Assembly (NCBI GenBank): GCA_958417225.1
Contig: CATZCM010000023.1
Span: 1-25,302, forward strand
From: an uncultured Eubacteriales bacterium
Lineage (GTDB): Bacteria; Bacillota; Clostridia; Oscillospirales; Acutalibacteraceae
Direction: 5' to 3'
DNA length: 25,302 bases
A model generated the notes under the pieces. It was not told the origin of the DNA, made no database searches, and saw only the letters and a list, made by a program, of their open reading frames with translations. Made by a program: the position numbers and the translations under genes. This document shows positions 1 through 7,683 of this stretch, one piece after another. Every line of letters begins with the position of its first letter. The first letter of the stretch is position 1.

Positions 1-72
1 GACTTGGGGGGTGACTTGGGGGGTGACTTGGGGGGTGACTTGGGGGGTGACTTGGGGGGTGACTTGGGGGGG
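1..72 (-). repeat. 12-bp tandem repeat encoding (TPQV)n
   Basis: Five perfect copies of the 12-mer GACTTGGGGGGT (plus-strand reading), then a sixth diverging copy at 61-72. Read on the minus strand in the frame of the AlbA_2 gene they encode Thr-Pro-Gln-Val units, the first being Pro-Pro-Gln-Val. The unit is a multiple of three, so gain or loss of copies changes linker length without breaking the frame. The array continues to position 1, so its full copy number is unknown. Confidence 0.95.
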
Positions 73-1278
73 GCTTTCACTAACGCCCTTTCGAGCAGCA
101 ACCCATTCCTGATTCTTCAGAGTAGCACACAGCATAAAGCTGGAAACGTGGTACTCTGGATCAGGCAGTCCTGCATCTTCCATCTCACGGTACATACGGT
201 CAACGCCTTCACCGAATTCCTTTACATATTCGTAGACATGCAAAAATTCGATAATTTTTGGGTTACGAGAGAAGTGCATCTCACGCATATTGTTGGGGCG
301 GACAAGGCCGGGCAGCTGTCCAGGACTTTCTACGGTCATGTGGTCATCGAACATTTTGATTTGGATGTCGGTTCCGGTGATATTGTAGTCACGGTGAGCA
401 ATGGCATTGACGATCAGTTCGGTCCAGCAGAACTCTGGGAGTTCGGGAATCGTGATGAACAGACCATCTTTCCCAAGGAACGAGTGCTCACGGATTTGGC
501 TTTTTACAAATTCGGTGGATTTCTGCACCATATCGAGAATCCTGCCCTCGAAGATCACGTCTTTAATGACGTTCATCTCGGTGCCGACCTTTGCTTCCGT
601 GCCATCATAACGGATGAAGCGTACTCTTGCACGAGGAAAGAAACGCTGTGGATTTTTACCAAAGAGCAGGATAGCGGCACTGATGATCTGTTCGTTACCA
701 TTGCGCATGATGATGAAATCCTTGTTGCCGTGCAGGTAATCCAGCGGAGATCTTCCATATCCGATTCTCTTTGTGTAGGCAGCTACAAAATCGAGATCGA
801 TATCATCAATTGTGGCGTTGGGAACAGGTGTGTCCTCAAAGAAACGTGCGCCTTTGGAATACAAAAGCTGGAGCCGCTGGTCAAAGTTGAGCTTCTTGGA
901 TTTGTCTCCAACACGCAGATATACCTCATCCGCCTGATTTGCATGAACCTGCGGACTTGGAAATACGTGCATGATAAGTATATGGTTGGACTGTCCCTTG
1001 GCATCTGTACAGTTCACTACCTCGGAATCAACATTGACGGAGGGGACACAGTAGTCCAGAGGAGCGCGGAGCAGCTCATTGATTCTCTTGTCCTGGCTGT
1101 CAATGCCAGTTATGGTGCCATCATCTTCGACGCCAATGGCAGCATCACCGCCGTCGGCATTGGCAAAAGCGATGATGAGGTTTGCCAGAGCCTTCGGGTC
1201 GATTTTTGCACTTTTGCGGTCAAAAAGCTGCGTTTCTGTGTGAAAGCGCAGTTCTTCTATGTTATTCGTATCAATCAT
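1..1278 (-). CDS. AlbA_2 / Schlafen-like DNA-binding, ATP-binding domain protein (3' end outside window)
   Basis: The minus-strand frame from ATG at 1278 stays open for all 426 codons to the window edge, so the gene is partial at its C-terminus. I checked every codon and found no stop. The ATG follows GGAAG at good spacing. Residues 1 to about 130 look like an AlbA_2 (Schlafen-type) DNA-binding domain, beginning MIDTNNIEELRFHTETQLFD and including AFANADGG and IGVEDDGTITG. Around residues 280-345 lies a GHKL/HATPase_c_4-like stretch, with ELIVNAIAHRDYN and then SPGQLPGLV. The visible C-terminus is a TPQV repeat linker, which in this family usually precedes winged-helix domains. Family members are putative transcriptional regulators, often annotated RecG-like; no specific target can be inferred. 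It lies downstream of two broken genes on the same strand and is G+C richer than the core genes to the right. The family call is firm; the biological role is not. Confidence 0.9.
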   Translation of the reverse strand, partial: MIDTNNIEELRFHTETQLFDRKSAKIDPKALANLIIAFANADGGDAAIGVEDDGTITGIDSQDKRINELLRAPLDYCVPSVNVDSEVVNCTDAKGQSNHILIMHVFPSPQVHANQADEVYLRVGDKSKKLNFDQRLQLLYSKGARFFEDTPVPNATIDDIDLDFVAAYTKRIGYGRSPLDYLHGNKDFIIMRNGNEQIISAAILLFGKNPQRFFPRARVRFIRYDGTEAKVGTEMNVIKDVIFEGRILDMVQKSTEFVKSQIREHSFLGKDGLFITIPELPEFCWTELIVNAIAHRDYNITGTDIQIKMFDDHMTVESPGQLPGLVRPNNMREMHFSRNPKIIEFLHVYEYVKEFGEGVDRMYREMEDAGLPDPEYHVSSFMLCATLKNQEWVAARKGVSESPPQVTPQVTPQVTPQVTPQVTPQV

Positions 1279-1295
1279 GTTATCACTTCCTTTTT

Positions 1296-1496
1296 CTATA
1301 TATTTTCTCCTGATGGGAGCGCATTATTCTCATTATCCTCTGCCCGGATGCGGAGCAGTTCATCTATCTCATCTTTACTTGCCGGCTGTACCGTCTTCTC
1401 ATCATTGTGTTCTACTGCACCGCAGTCTGGGCAGCGGTCTGACAGTTCTTCAGCTTCAAAGCAGTAATGTCAGGCATCGCAGTAATAAAAGTTCAA
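1296..1496 (-). pseudogene. Broken small zinc-ribbon protein
   Basis: Starting at a TTG at 1496, the frame reads LNFYYCDA, then an in-frame TGA (1470-1472), then HYCFEAEELSDRCPDCG and an acidic tail ending in TAG at 1296-1298. The CxxC...CPDCG spacing is that of a small zinc ribbon. The TGA sits exactly where the second Cys of the first CxxC pair is expected (CDA-stop-H), so a TGC or TGT to TGA change is the simplest reading. It lies between the metallopeptidase remnant and the AlbA_2 gene on the same strand, suggesting a former three-gene operon. Selenocysteine is unlikely because the neighbouring gene carries TAA and frameshift damage too. Confidence 0.6.
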
Positions 1497-2242
1497 TCCA
1501 TTGTTACCCCGCAGTTCTTAATAGAGTCTTTCAGAAAATCGCTGCGCAGTTCAGGCAGAACAGGAAGCTGGTAGCCTTTTGCGGCGAGGATGTTCAGTTT
1601 GAAATCGACAAAGTGTTTTTCTATCGTGTTGGCTTGAGCAATCTCGGCTGCTGTGCTCACTCCACTGTGCATGTACAAGAATTCCTGCAATAGTTCCTGA
1701 TATTTCATGGCACGGTAAGCAGTGGAGCGGCGAGAAGGCAAATTCTTCTCCAGCTGAAGCCGGTCGGCATTGAATTCGTAGTAGCCGATTGGTTTAAGGA
1801 CATCATCGTCTGATAGGATCAGCTCTGCAGCGAAGATGTTTGCCCGTTGCTCTGCCTTGGAGTTGTCCAGGATTAAAAATAGGTATCCTGAAATGCCTGG
1901 TCGGAGCTGGCGTGCTTCCGGTCAAAGAGTGTGTGTCATAGCTCATGAGCCAGAACAGATACACGCAGGGTATCTGTTCAATTTGGGTTGATGCTGCCGA
2001 TATATTCGCAGTTCAGCATGACGGTGTAGTAGCCCAGAAGATCTCGGTAATGGCGGATGTCCTTTCAGTTTGATAGCCCGCTGCAAGATAATTTCTTCTG
2101 GGTTCCGGGGTTTATAGCGGCGAACTACAGCATCGGCAGTATCGATTATGCGTGTGTTCAAGGTTTGACTCCTTTCCTCCGGAGTAAATTTCTTCGCATT
2201 AGCTTTTGCATCGAGGAAAAGTACTTCCATGTGGGATAGCAT
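1493..2242 (-). pseudogene. ImmA/IrrE-family metallo-endopeptidase, inactivated
   Basis: Stitching minus-strand frames gives a nearly full-length ImmA/IrrE-type protein. It starts near 2242 (MLSHMEVLFLDAKANAKKF) and passes through DTADAVVRRYKPRNPEEI. An extra A after codon LK then shifts the frame, and KDIRHYRDLLGYYTVMLNCE follows. Next come an in-frame TGA, SVLAHEL-TGA-HTLFDRK (the HExxH zinc site HELGH with Gly changed to stop), DTYF-TAA with a frame change, and finally a clean C-terminal half ending KDSIKNCGVTMD at 1493. Family members cleave XRE-type repressors of integrated elements or act in stress regulation. No XRE partner is seen beside it. At least four independent lesions make this a decayed gene rather than one sequencing error. 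Confidence 0.85.
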
Positions 2243-2297
2243 TCTGCCTGCTGGAGGGAAAGAAATCGGCAGTTACAACATAATTTTGCAAAGCTAC

Positions 2298-2354
2298 TTG
2301 ATAAGGAATAGCTGTTCCTATATAATGAGAACAAAAGTTTGGGAACTTCTGTTC
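2298..2354 (+). promoter_or_regulatory. Sigma-A promoter with three LexA-like (SOS box) dyads
   Basis: A -35 TTGATA (2298-2303) and a -10 TATAAT (2321-2326) are 17 bp apart. Three copies of the Gram-positive LexA pattern GAAC-N4-GTTC overlap or follow it: GAATAGCTGTTC (2306-2317, one mismatch, inside the spacer), GAACAAAAGTTT (2329-2340, one mismatch, at the expected start site) and GAACTTCTGTTC (2343-2354, perfect). Such placement would repress the promoter. An XRE-type repressor, as partner of the ImmA/IrrE remnant that diverges from here, is an alternative binder. Confidence 0.65.
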
Positions 2355-2432
2355 CTATCATACAATAAGGGATGGAAGAAGTCAAGAGGTGATTTTGAAC
2401 ATTACTTCAAGAATCATATAAAAACAAAGAAA

Positions 2433-2460
2433 ATGGGTACTTTCTGCATTGACTACCCAT
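2433..2460 (+). other. Leader inverted repeat
   Basis: ATGGGTA (2433-2439) and TACCCAT (2454-2460) form a perfect 7-bp dyad with a 14-nt loop in the leader of the small gene at 2499. A second weak promoter candidate (TTGACT at 2449-2454, then CATTAT 17 bp later) overlaps it. Function is unknown; it could be a hairpin or an operator. Confidence 0.35.
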
Positions 2461-2498
2461 AATGTTCGTGACATTATATAAGCATGGAGGTGGAGAGA

Positions 2499-2732
2499 AT
2501 GAAATTAACGTATGAACAAGTTGAATTTGTGAAGTCCTACATTAAAGAGAAAAAAGTTGATGGACAGAAGTTTTTGGACTATCTTGAAGGCCATACTGAA
2601 ATCACAAAGGAAATCTTTGAAGAGTGTAGGTCTAAAGATGATCACACAATATATATTCCGTCATTTCATTTTGGCAAGAGAACAAAAAGTGTATTCCCCA
2701 TAGCGAGAGATAAGTTTATCGGATACATATGA
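2499..2732 (+). CDS. Small protein of unknown function under LexA-like promoter
   Basis: A 77-residue ORF starting MKLTYEQVEFVKSYIKEKK. I chose ATG 2499 over the upstream ATG at 2484 because a strong GGAGGTGGAGAG ribosome site ends about 3 nt before it and overlaps the upstream candidate. The N-terminal 45 residues are charged and predicted helical (EQVEFVKSYIKEKKVDGQKF, then EITKEIFEECRSKDD), followed by a short aromatic/basic stretch (IYIPSFHFGKR). There is no signal peptide or membrane segment. I do not recognise the family. It is the first gene after the promoter with three GAAC-N4-GTTC dyads, and its stop overlaps the next start (ATGA at 2729-2732). This suggests a small two-gene operon cut short by the IS30 remnant. 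Being expressed under damage control is inference from the boxes only. Confidence 0.55.
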   Translation: MKLTYEQVEFVKSYIKEKKVDGQKFLDYLEGHTEITKEIFEECRSKDDHTIYIPSFHFGKRTKSVFPIARDKFIGYI

Positions 2733-2895
2733 ATTGTGTGGGGGGGGGGAGTACATACTTTCTTCCGTTCAAATTGGCTATGCTCTAGCGAAAGAAAAAA
2801 ACTATCCTTTGTTGAAAAATGCGGAGCTTTTGGAAATATTTTCAAGTCCAATACGTACGGCCTCACTGCTTCGAGAGGGAATATTTACAAGATGA
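2729..2895 (+). pseudogene. Out-of-frame second gene with 10-G tract, truncated by IS30 remnant
   Basis: ATG at 2729 overlaps the preceding stop (ATGA), a classic translational coupling. It reads MNCVGGG into a run of ten G (2740-2749) and, as written, ends at a TAG soon after. With one extra G the frame becomes EYILSSVQIGYALAKEKNYP, then LLKNAELLEIFSS, and runs to TGA at 2893-2895. That downstream frame has good codon texture, so the gene was probably functional in an 11-G (or 8-G) state. From about 2840 the sequence is shared with the opposite-strand transposase remnant, so the 3' part of the gene is lost. The protein family is unknown. Slippage in the G tract or an assembly miscount are both possible. 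Confidence 0.45.
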
Positions 2896-3527
2896 CGTTT
2901 TCGTGTCAGTAATACGAGGGAAGACTCTTTTTTACCTGCTATGGTATCTATTTCCCAATGCCTGAATTTAGTACGATTGTTGATTTCTTCAGGGCGTTCT
3001 TCTATGCTTGCTCCAAAGATTCTTTTGTTTTGGTTGTTTCTGTTTGTTTGAATTTTTCTCTTTACTTTCAGTTGTAAATCAATGTTTCTGACCTTTAGCA
3101 ATCTCTTGTCGATGTAGTTGTATATAGTTTTGGTGCTTACGATTCTTTCAAATTGACCGCTAAGTTTCGCTTCTCCGCAGATTTCGTCCGGTGACAGTTT
3201 GTTTTCAAGTATTTGCTGTTCCGCATAACGTACAAAGTCATAGGCATAGGTTAATTTCATCGGTGGGTGACTGTTGCGCCTATGTTCCTCATATACTCGC
3301 TGTCCTACATCACAAAAATGTTTTTGATGCCTTTTCAAGTTTGTATCCAGCTGTTCTACTGTTCCTCGCTTTAACTCATTATACAAAGTTGAGCGGGATA
3401 TGTCTATTACTTTGGTAATTTGTACTTTTGGAGACCCTTGACGTAGCAATATTTCTATTTAGGCTCTTTTTTCTCGCGTTAGATGTTGGAATTTATTTTC
3501 TTTTGTGGTATACTTTTCTTGTGTCAT
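2802..3527 (-). pseudogene. IS30-family transposase, truncated, with nonsense codon
   Basis: From ATG 3527 the frame reads MTQEKYTTKENKFQHLTR, then EKRA, TAA (3459-3461), and IEILLRQGSPKVQITKVIDI with SRSTLYNELKRGT, a helix-turn-helix typical of IS30 transposases. RAQIEILLRQGS is the usual family reading, so CAA to TAA is the likely change. The catalytic domain begins (KFRHWEIDTIAGKKESS, with the first Asp of the DDE triad), but the protein ends at FFNKG. The second Asp and the Glu are missing, so roughly the C-terminal 40 percent is deleted. An internal start at 3449 could give a 215-residue fragment, but it would lack catalysis. Confidence 0.9.
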
Positions 3528-3625
3528 AGCGGACTTCCTTGTTTTTTTGTTTTTGGTAATTTCAATTATACCACGTCTGCTATGACTTTTTCTATGTGTC
3601 CTATTTCATTTTACAATGAACCACC
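2820..3625 (-). mobile_element. IS30-type insertion sequence remnant
   Basis: This is the body of the transposase remnant plus its upstream end. The region 3528-3625 holds a minus-strand TATAAT and the run of sequence just beyond it that would contain the transposase-proximal terminal repeat. The other end is missing together with the transposase C-terminus, so no inverted-repeat pair or target duplication can be shown. Both boundaries are approximate. Confidence 0.6.
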
Positions 3626-3657
3626 AATTTTTTATATATAACTTAAAATAAAAAGAC

Positions 3658-3686
3658 TTGAAAAAATAAGTAATATAGGTTAAAAT
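3658..3686 (+). promoter_or_regulatory. Promoter of the pgi-trpS operon
   Basis: TTGAAA (3658-3663), a 17-bp spacer and TAAAAT (3681-3686) lie 45 nt before the pgi start. It is just outside the IS30 remnant, so the operon keeps its own promoter. Confidence 0.6.
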
Positions 3687-3730
3687 ATGTATATCACAAT
3701 ATATTAAGAAACCGAAAGGGGTTTGTTGTA

Positions 3731-5050
3731 GTGTCAGTTAAATTAGAGTTAAAGTACTTGGATAGGTTCATAACATCTGAAGAGTATGAGGGGATAGCAC
3801 CTCAGGTTAAACGAGCACATGAATTATTACACAATGGCGAAGGTTTAGGTTGTGATTTTCTTGGATGGCGAGATTTACCGAAGACGTACGACAAAAGCAT
3901 CTTAACTAAAATAAATGAATCTGCGAAAAAAATTCGAAAGACGTGTGAAGTTTTCATAGTTGTAGGGATAGGCGGATCATATTTAGGAGCAAGGGCTGCG
4001 ATAGAATTTCTATTTGGAACTAAGTACAATGAACTTTCTTCGGATCGTCCTAAAATTTACTTTGTAGGTAACAGTGTAAGTGCATCTGAACTAGGTGATG
4101 TAATCAAATTGTGTGAAGGAAAAGACGTAATTTTGAACGTGATATCAAAATCAGGAACAACTACAGAACCAGCAATAGCATTTAGGATATTAAAAAAATT
4201 TATGGAGGATAAGTATGGAACAAATGAGGCTAGTAGCAGAATTTATTGTACAACAGATGAAAGTCGTGGTGCATTAAAGAATCTAGCAAATAAGGAAGGT
4301 TACGTGACTTTTGTAATCCCTGATGATGTGGGTGGAAGGTTTTCAGTTTTGACTCCGGTGGGACTTTTACCTATAGCAGTTGCGGGCGCTAACATAAATG
4401 ACATAATTCATGGGGCATCACGGGCAATGGACGATTTTCAGAAATGTGATTTAGATGAAAATGATTGCTATAAGTATGCGGCAATCCGAAACATACTGTA
4501 TCGTAAGCAAAAAAGTGTAGAACTTTTAGCAAGCTATGAACCAAGTTTCACAATGATGGGCGAGTGGTTTAAACAACTTTTCGGGGAAAGTGAGGGAAAA
4601 GATCACAAAGGTCTTTTTCCGGCAAGTGTGACGTTTTCAACAGATCTTCACTCAATGGGACAATTTATCCAAGATGGTTCTCGAATAATGTTTGAAACGG
4701 TAGTGAATATAAAAAATACAAATGATGATATTGTAATATTAAGTGATGAGCAAGATCTTGATGGGTTGAATTTTTTAGCTGGTAAATCTATGTCATATGT
4801 AAACGAAAAAGCATTTGAGGGAACCGCGTTAGCACATGTACAAGGTGATGTGCCAGTTATAGTAATAAATGTTGAAAATCGCTCAGAAGAAGATCTTGGG
4901 TATTTAATTTACTTTTTTGAAAAAGCTTGTGCAGTATCGGGGTACGTGTTGGGGGTTAATCCGTTTAATCAACCTGGTGTAGAACAGTATAAAAAGAATA
5001 TGTTTGAACTTTTGGGCAAACCGGGGTTCACAAAAGGGGGAGTTATATGA
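3731..5050 (+). CDS. pgi: Glucose-6-phosphate isomerase
   Basis: Interconverts glucose 6-phosphate and fructose 6-phosphate in glycolysis and gluconeogenesis; cytoplasmic. The 439-residue length matches the short bacterial form. The SIS-fold sugar-phosphate motifs are present in order: VVGIGGSYLGARAAIEFL (about residues 77-94), SKSGTTTEPAIAF, DVGGRFSVLTPVGLLPIAVA (PGI signature 1), GESEGKDHKGLFPASVTF and NPFNQPGVEQYKKNMFELLG near the C-terminus. The start is GTG with AAGGGG about 10 nt upstream. Its stop overlaps the trpS start by 4 nt, so the two are translationally coupled. It is the first gene of a four-gene operon reaching 7683 and begins right after the decayed island on the left. Confidence 0.97.
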   Translation: MSVKLELKYLDRFITSEEYEGIAPQVKRAHELLHNGEGLGCDFLGWRDLPKTYDKSILTKINESAKKIRKTCEVFIVVGIGGSYLGARAAIEFLFGTKYNELSSDRPKIYFVGNSVSASELGDVIKLCEGKDVILNVISKSGTTTEPAIAFRILKKFMEDKYGTNEASSRIYCTTDESRGALKNLANKEGYVTFVIPDDVGGRFSVLTPVGLLPIAVAGANINDIIHGASRAMDDFQKCDLDENDCYKYAAIRNILYRKQKSVELLASYEPSFTMMGEWFKQLFGESEGKDHKGLFPASVTFSTDLHSMGQFIQDGSRIMFETVVNIKNTNDDIVILSDEQDLDGLNFLAGKSMSYVNEKAFEGTALAHVQGDVPVIVINVENRSEEDLGYLIYFFEKACAVSGYVLGVNPFNQPGVEQYKKNMFELLGKPGFTKGGVI

Positions 5051-6060
5051 AAAGGAAAATTGCACTAACAGCAGACCGTCCCACAGGAAAGTTGCACTTG
5101 GGACATTATGTGGGATCACTTAGAAATCGTGTATATTTGCAAGATGAATATGAACAATACGTGATGATTGCAGATATGCAGGCGTTAACAGATAATTCAG
5201 GTAACCCACAAAAAGTGCGTGATAACATATTGGAAGTAGCGTTGGATTATTTAGCAGTTGGCATTGATCCTGAGAAAACTTGCATATCCATTCAATCACA
5301 ACTTCCTGTTTTATCAGAACTTACTATGTATTATTTGAACCTGGTTTCTGTATCAAGGCTTGAACGTAATCCTACAATAAAAGAAGAGATTAAACTCAGA
5401 AAGTTTAAAGAAGAGGGAATTCCAGCGGGATTTTTAACGTATCCGGTAAGTCAAGCGGCAGATATAACTGCGTTTGGGGCGAACGTTGTGCCTGTTGGTG
5501 AGGACCAGCTTCCACTTATTGAACAAGCACGTGAAATTGTAAGACGGTTCAATTTAATGTACGGGGAAACACTAACTGAACCTGAAGCGCTTATTTCAAA
5601 AGTATCAAGATTACCAGGAATTGACGGTTGTAATAAGATGAGTAAGTCGCTTGGTAATGCAATATATTTGGCAGATTCACCAGATGAAATCAAACGTAAG
5701 GTAATGAGCATGTTTACTGATCCGAACCACATTCGTGTAGAAGATCCAGGAAAAGTAGAAGGAAATCCGGTCTTTACGTACCTGGATGCGTTTGGAAGTG
5801 ATACGGAGACTATTGAAAAAATGAAGGAACATTATATGCAAGGTGGTCTTGGTGATGTGAAGGTGAAGAAATATTTAAATGAGGTGCTACAAGAGTACTT
5901 AAGACCGATTAGAGAAAAACGTGAAAAACTTGAAAATGATATTGGGTTTGTGACGGATGTTTTGGTGAAGGGAATTGAAAAAAGTAGAGCTGTTACGGAA
6001 AAAACACTTGAAACAGTTAAGAAATCCATTGGGATTGATTATAAAAAAATATTGTTTTAA
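5047..6060 (+). CDS. trpS: Tryptophanyl-tRNA synthetase
   Basis: Charges tRNA-Trp with tryptophan; class I aminoacyl-tRNA synthetase, 337 residues, normal for the family. The N-terminal PTGKLHLGHYVGSL contains the HIGH-type motif HLGH (residues 17-20). KMSKS is intact at residues 197-201 (GCNKMSKSLGN). QAADITAFGANVVPVGEDQ is the conserved segment lining the active site. It overlaps pgi by ATGA and is followed after 16 nt by the lipoprotein gene. No T-box leader is seen before it, and its placement inside the operon means it is transcribed from the pgi promoter. Confidence 0.97.
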   Translation: MKRKIALTADRPTGKLHLGHYVGSLRNRVYLQDEYEQYVMIADMQALTDNSGNPQKVRDNILEVALDYLAVGIDPEKTCISIQSQLPVLSELTMYYLNLVSVSRLERNPTIKEEIKLRKFKEEGIPAGFLTYPVSQAADITAFGANVVPVGEDQLPLIEQAREIVRRFNLMYGETLTEPEALISKVSRLPGIDGCNKMSKSLGNAIYLADSPDEIKRKVMSMFTDPNHIRVEDPGKVEGNPVFTYLDAFGSDTETIEKMKEHYMQGGLGDVKVKKYLNEVLQEYLRPIREKREKLENDIGFVTDVLVKGIEKSRAVTEKTLETVKKSIGIDYKKILF

Positions 6061-6076
6061 AAGGAGAGGATGTTAA

Positions 6077-7162
6077 ATGGCAAGGAAAAGTATTTGGTCG
6101 AAAATTATAGCATTTGTTATGTCAATGAGTTTGTTGGGTTCACTATGTGCGTGTTCGGATCAGACGTGGTCAGTGAAGGCAGGTGATGTTTCAATGCCAA
6201 TGGGGACATATATATTGTTTATGTATCAGTCCTATTTGGAGGCGAAAACAGAACTTGGACTTAATGATTATTCGTCGGGGAAATCGCAAAATCGAGTTGC
6301 AATCACAAATAAGAAAATCGGTGATAAAAAAGTTTCAGATTGGATTTATGAAAAAACTTTAGAAAAATGTAAAGTGTATTTGTTTGTGCACACAAAGTTT
6401 AATGAAATGGGCCTCTCATTTAGTGAGGAAGAACTTAATAATATTCAAAAAGAAGTTGATCAGTATTGGGATCAAGGTGGTTCCACATGGGAAGAACAAA
6501 AAGTGTCAAAAGATTCGTATTACAAAATTGTAGGTGAATTTCCCAAAATGCAAGAAGCTGTGTTTAAGGCTATGTACGGCAAGGAAGGAGTACAGGCGGT
6601 AAGTGACGAAAGTTTGGAGAATTTCTATATGGAAAATTACATTAACTGTGGAGTGTTGAAAAAATCATATACTAAGGAATCTTCAACAGAAGATGCTGTT
6701 GATGATGATAGCGCTACAACTGAAAAAAAGCTTTCAGATGAGGAAATTGCGAAAATTAAGGAAACCCTTGATGGATATGCACAGTCTATAAATGATGGTA
6801 AATTAACAGCAGATGAACTTAAAAAGCAACTTGAGTCAAAAAATGATACTGATAAATTTAGTATGAATGTCATGAAAAAAGATGGTATGTATTACTCTGA
6901 TGAAATAAAAAATGCATTTAATGAACTTGAAATCGGTAAAGCGAAAACTTTGGAAAATGAGGAATCGTATTATCTTTTGGTAAGGGGTAGCATCGATGAG
7001 AGTGTGAAGAAAATAAAGGAAGATGATGCAACACGTGAAAATATTTTGTATGAAATGAAAAATGATGAATTTGAAAGTTTGGCAAAAGATATTAAGGTTC
7101 AAATAAATTATAGAGGAATTAACGCATTTCCACCATCCTACTTTGATCCGCAGTATCAATGA
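6077..7162 (+). CDS. PrsA/SurA-like foldase lipoprotein (putative)
   Basis: 361 residues. A basic N-terminus and hydrophobic stretch lead to the lipobox LCAC with Cys26 as the lipidated residue (SLLGSLCACSDQ), so this is an exported, membrane-anchored lipoprotein. The middle is helical and charged, with LSFSEEELNNIQKEVDQYW resembling the SurA N-terminal/trigger-factor-like fold of PrsA-type chaperones. An acidic, low-complexity linker lies near residues 205-225 (TEDAVDDDSATTEKK). Residues about 265-320 (FSMNVMKKDGMYYSDEIKNA, then FNELEIGKAKTLENEESYYLL) look like a degenerate parvulin-type module; I cannot confirm rotamase residues. GGAGAGG precedes the ATG by 7 nt. It overlaps the next gene by ATGA. 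The lipoprotein call is strong, the foldase assignment moderate. Confidence 0.6.
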   Translation: MARKSIWSKIIAFVMSMSLLGSLCACSDQTWSVKAGDVSMPMGTYILFMYQSYLEAKTELGLNDYSSGKSQNRVAITNKKIGDKKVSDWIYEKTLEKCKVYLFVHTKFNEMGLSFSEEELNNIQKEVDQYWDQGGSTWEEQKVSKDSYYKIVGEFPKMQEAVFKAMYGKEGVQAVSDESLENFYMENYINCGVLKKSYTKESSTEDAVDDDSATTEKKLSDEEIAKIKETLDGYAQSINDGKLTADELKKQLESKNDTDKFSMNVMKKDGMYYSDEIKNAFNELEIGKAKTLENEESYYLLVRGSIDESVKKIKEDDATRENILYEMKNDEFESLAKDIKVQINYRGINAFPPSYFDPQYQ

Positions 7163-7683
7163 GCAAATCATATAAAGTGTCTATAGTTGCAGTAATGACT
7201 GCGATATCAGTGGCGTCAAGGATTTTATTCTTGGCGCCTCAAATTAAACCTTTTACAGCAATTATAATATTTAGTGGAGTTATGTTTGGTGGAAGTGTTG
7301 GTTTTATGGTTGGAGTACTTTCAAGCATTGTTTCAGGAATGTTCTTTGGAATGAATGTTGTTATTGTATTTCAAATGCTATGCTTTGGATTGATGGGTTA
7401 TATCGCAGGATTGCTTTTTGGAAAAAAAGTGAAAAATAATTTTTTAGTTGCATTGTATGGGTTTGTGGCGGTTTTTTTTGTGTATGCCCCATTTATGAAT
7501 TACGTTAGTGCATGCTTGTTTTATGGACGGTTTGTGCAAATCAGTACATTTTTTTTGTATGTTCTGGCCGCTTTAACTATGGATATTTTGCATTCAATTT
7601 TTACATTTTTGTATTTATTGGTGCTTTTTTCTAAACCCGTCCAAAGTTCTTTTATGAAGTTAAAAATATTTCAAAAGCAATGA
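7159..7683 (+). CDS. ECF transporter S component family protein
   Basis: 174 residues, almost entirely hydrophobic with about five to six membrane segments. It opens with SKSYKVSIVAVMTAISVASR followed by IKPFTAIIIFSGVMFGG and GFMVGVLSSIVSGMFFGMN, the pattern of Clostridial ECF S components (substrate-capture subunits of energy-coupling-factor vitamin importers). The substrate is not evident. No EcfA or EcfT gene is nearby, which is normal for group II ECF systems that share one energizing module. It overlaps the lipoprotein gene by 4 nt (ATGA) and is the last gene of the pgi operon. Confidence 0.75.
   Translation: MSKSYKVSIVAVMTAISVASRILFLAPQIKPFTAIIIFSGVMFGGSVGFMVGVLSSIVSGMFFGMNVVIVFQMLCFGLMGYIAGLLFGKKVKNNFLVALYGFVAVFFVYAPFMNYVSACLFYGRFVQISTFFLYVLAALTMDILHSIFTFLYLLVLFSKPVQSSFMKLKIFQKQ

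Noticed and set aside
1..72. CRISPR array
   Set aside because: The 12-bp units are contiguous without spacers and code for TPQV in frame with a gene.
4..1467. 487-codon plus-strand ORF starting with GGDL repeats
   Set aside because: It is the antisense shadow of the AlbA_2 gene. The minus-strand frame has recognisable domains and a ribosome site, while the plus frame reads through its repeat and matches nothing.
1296..2242. Alternative genetic code (TGA as sense codon)
   Set aside because: The broken genes also contain TAA and frameshifts, the implied residues at TGA differ (Gly, Cys, other), and intact genes in the window use TGA as a normal stop.
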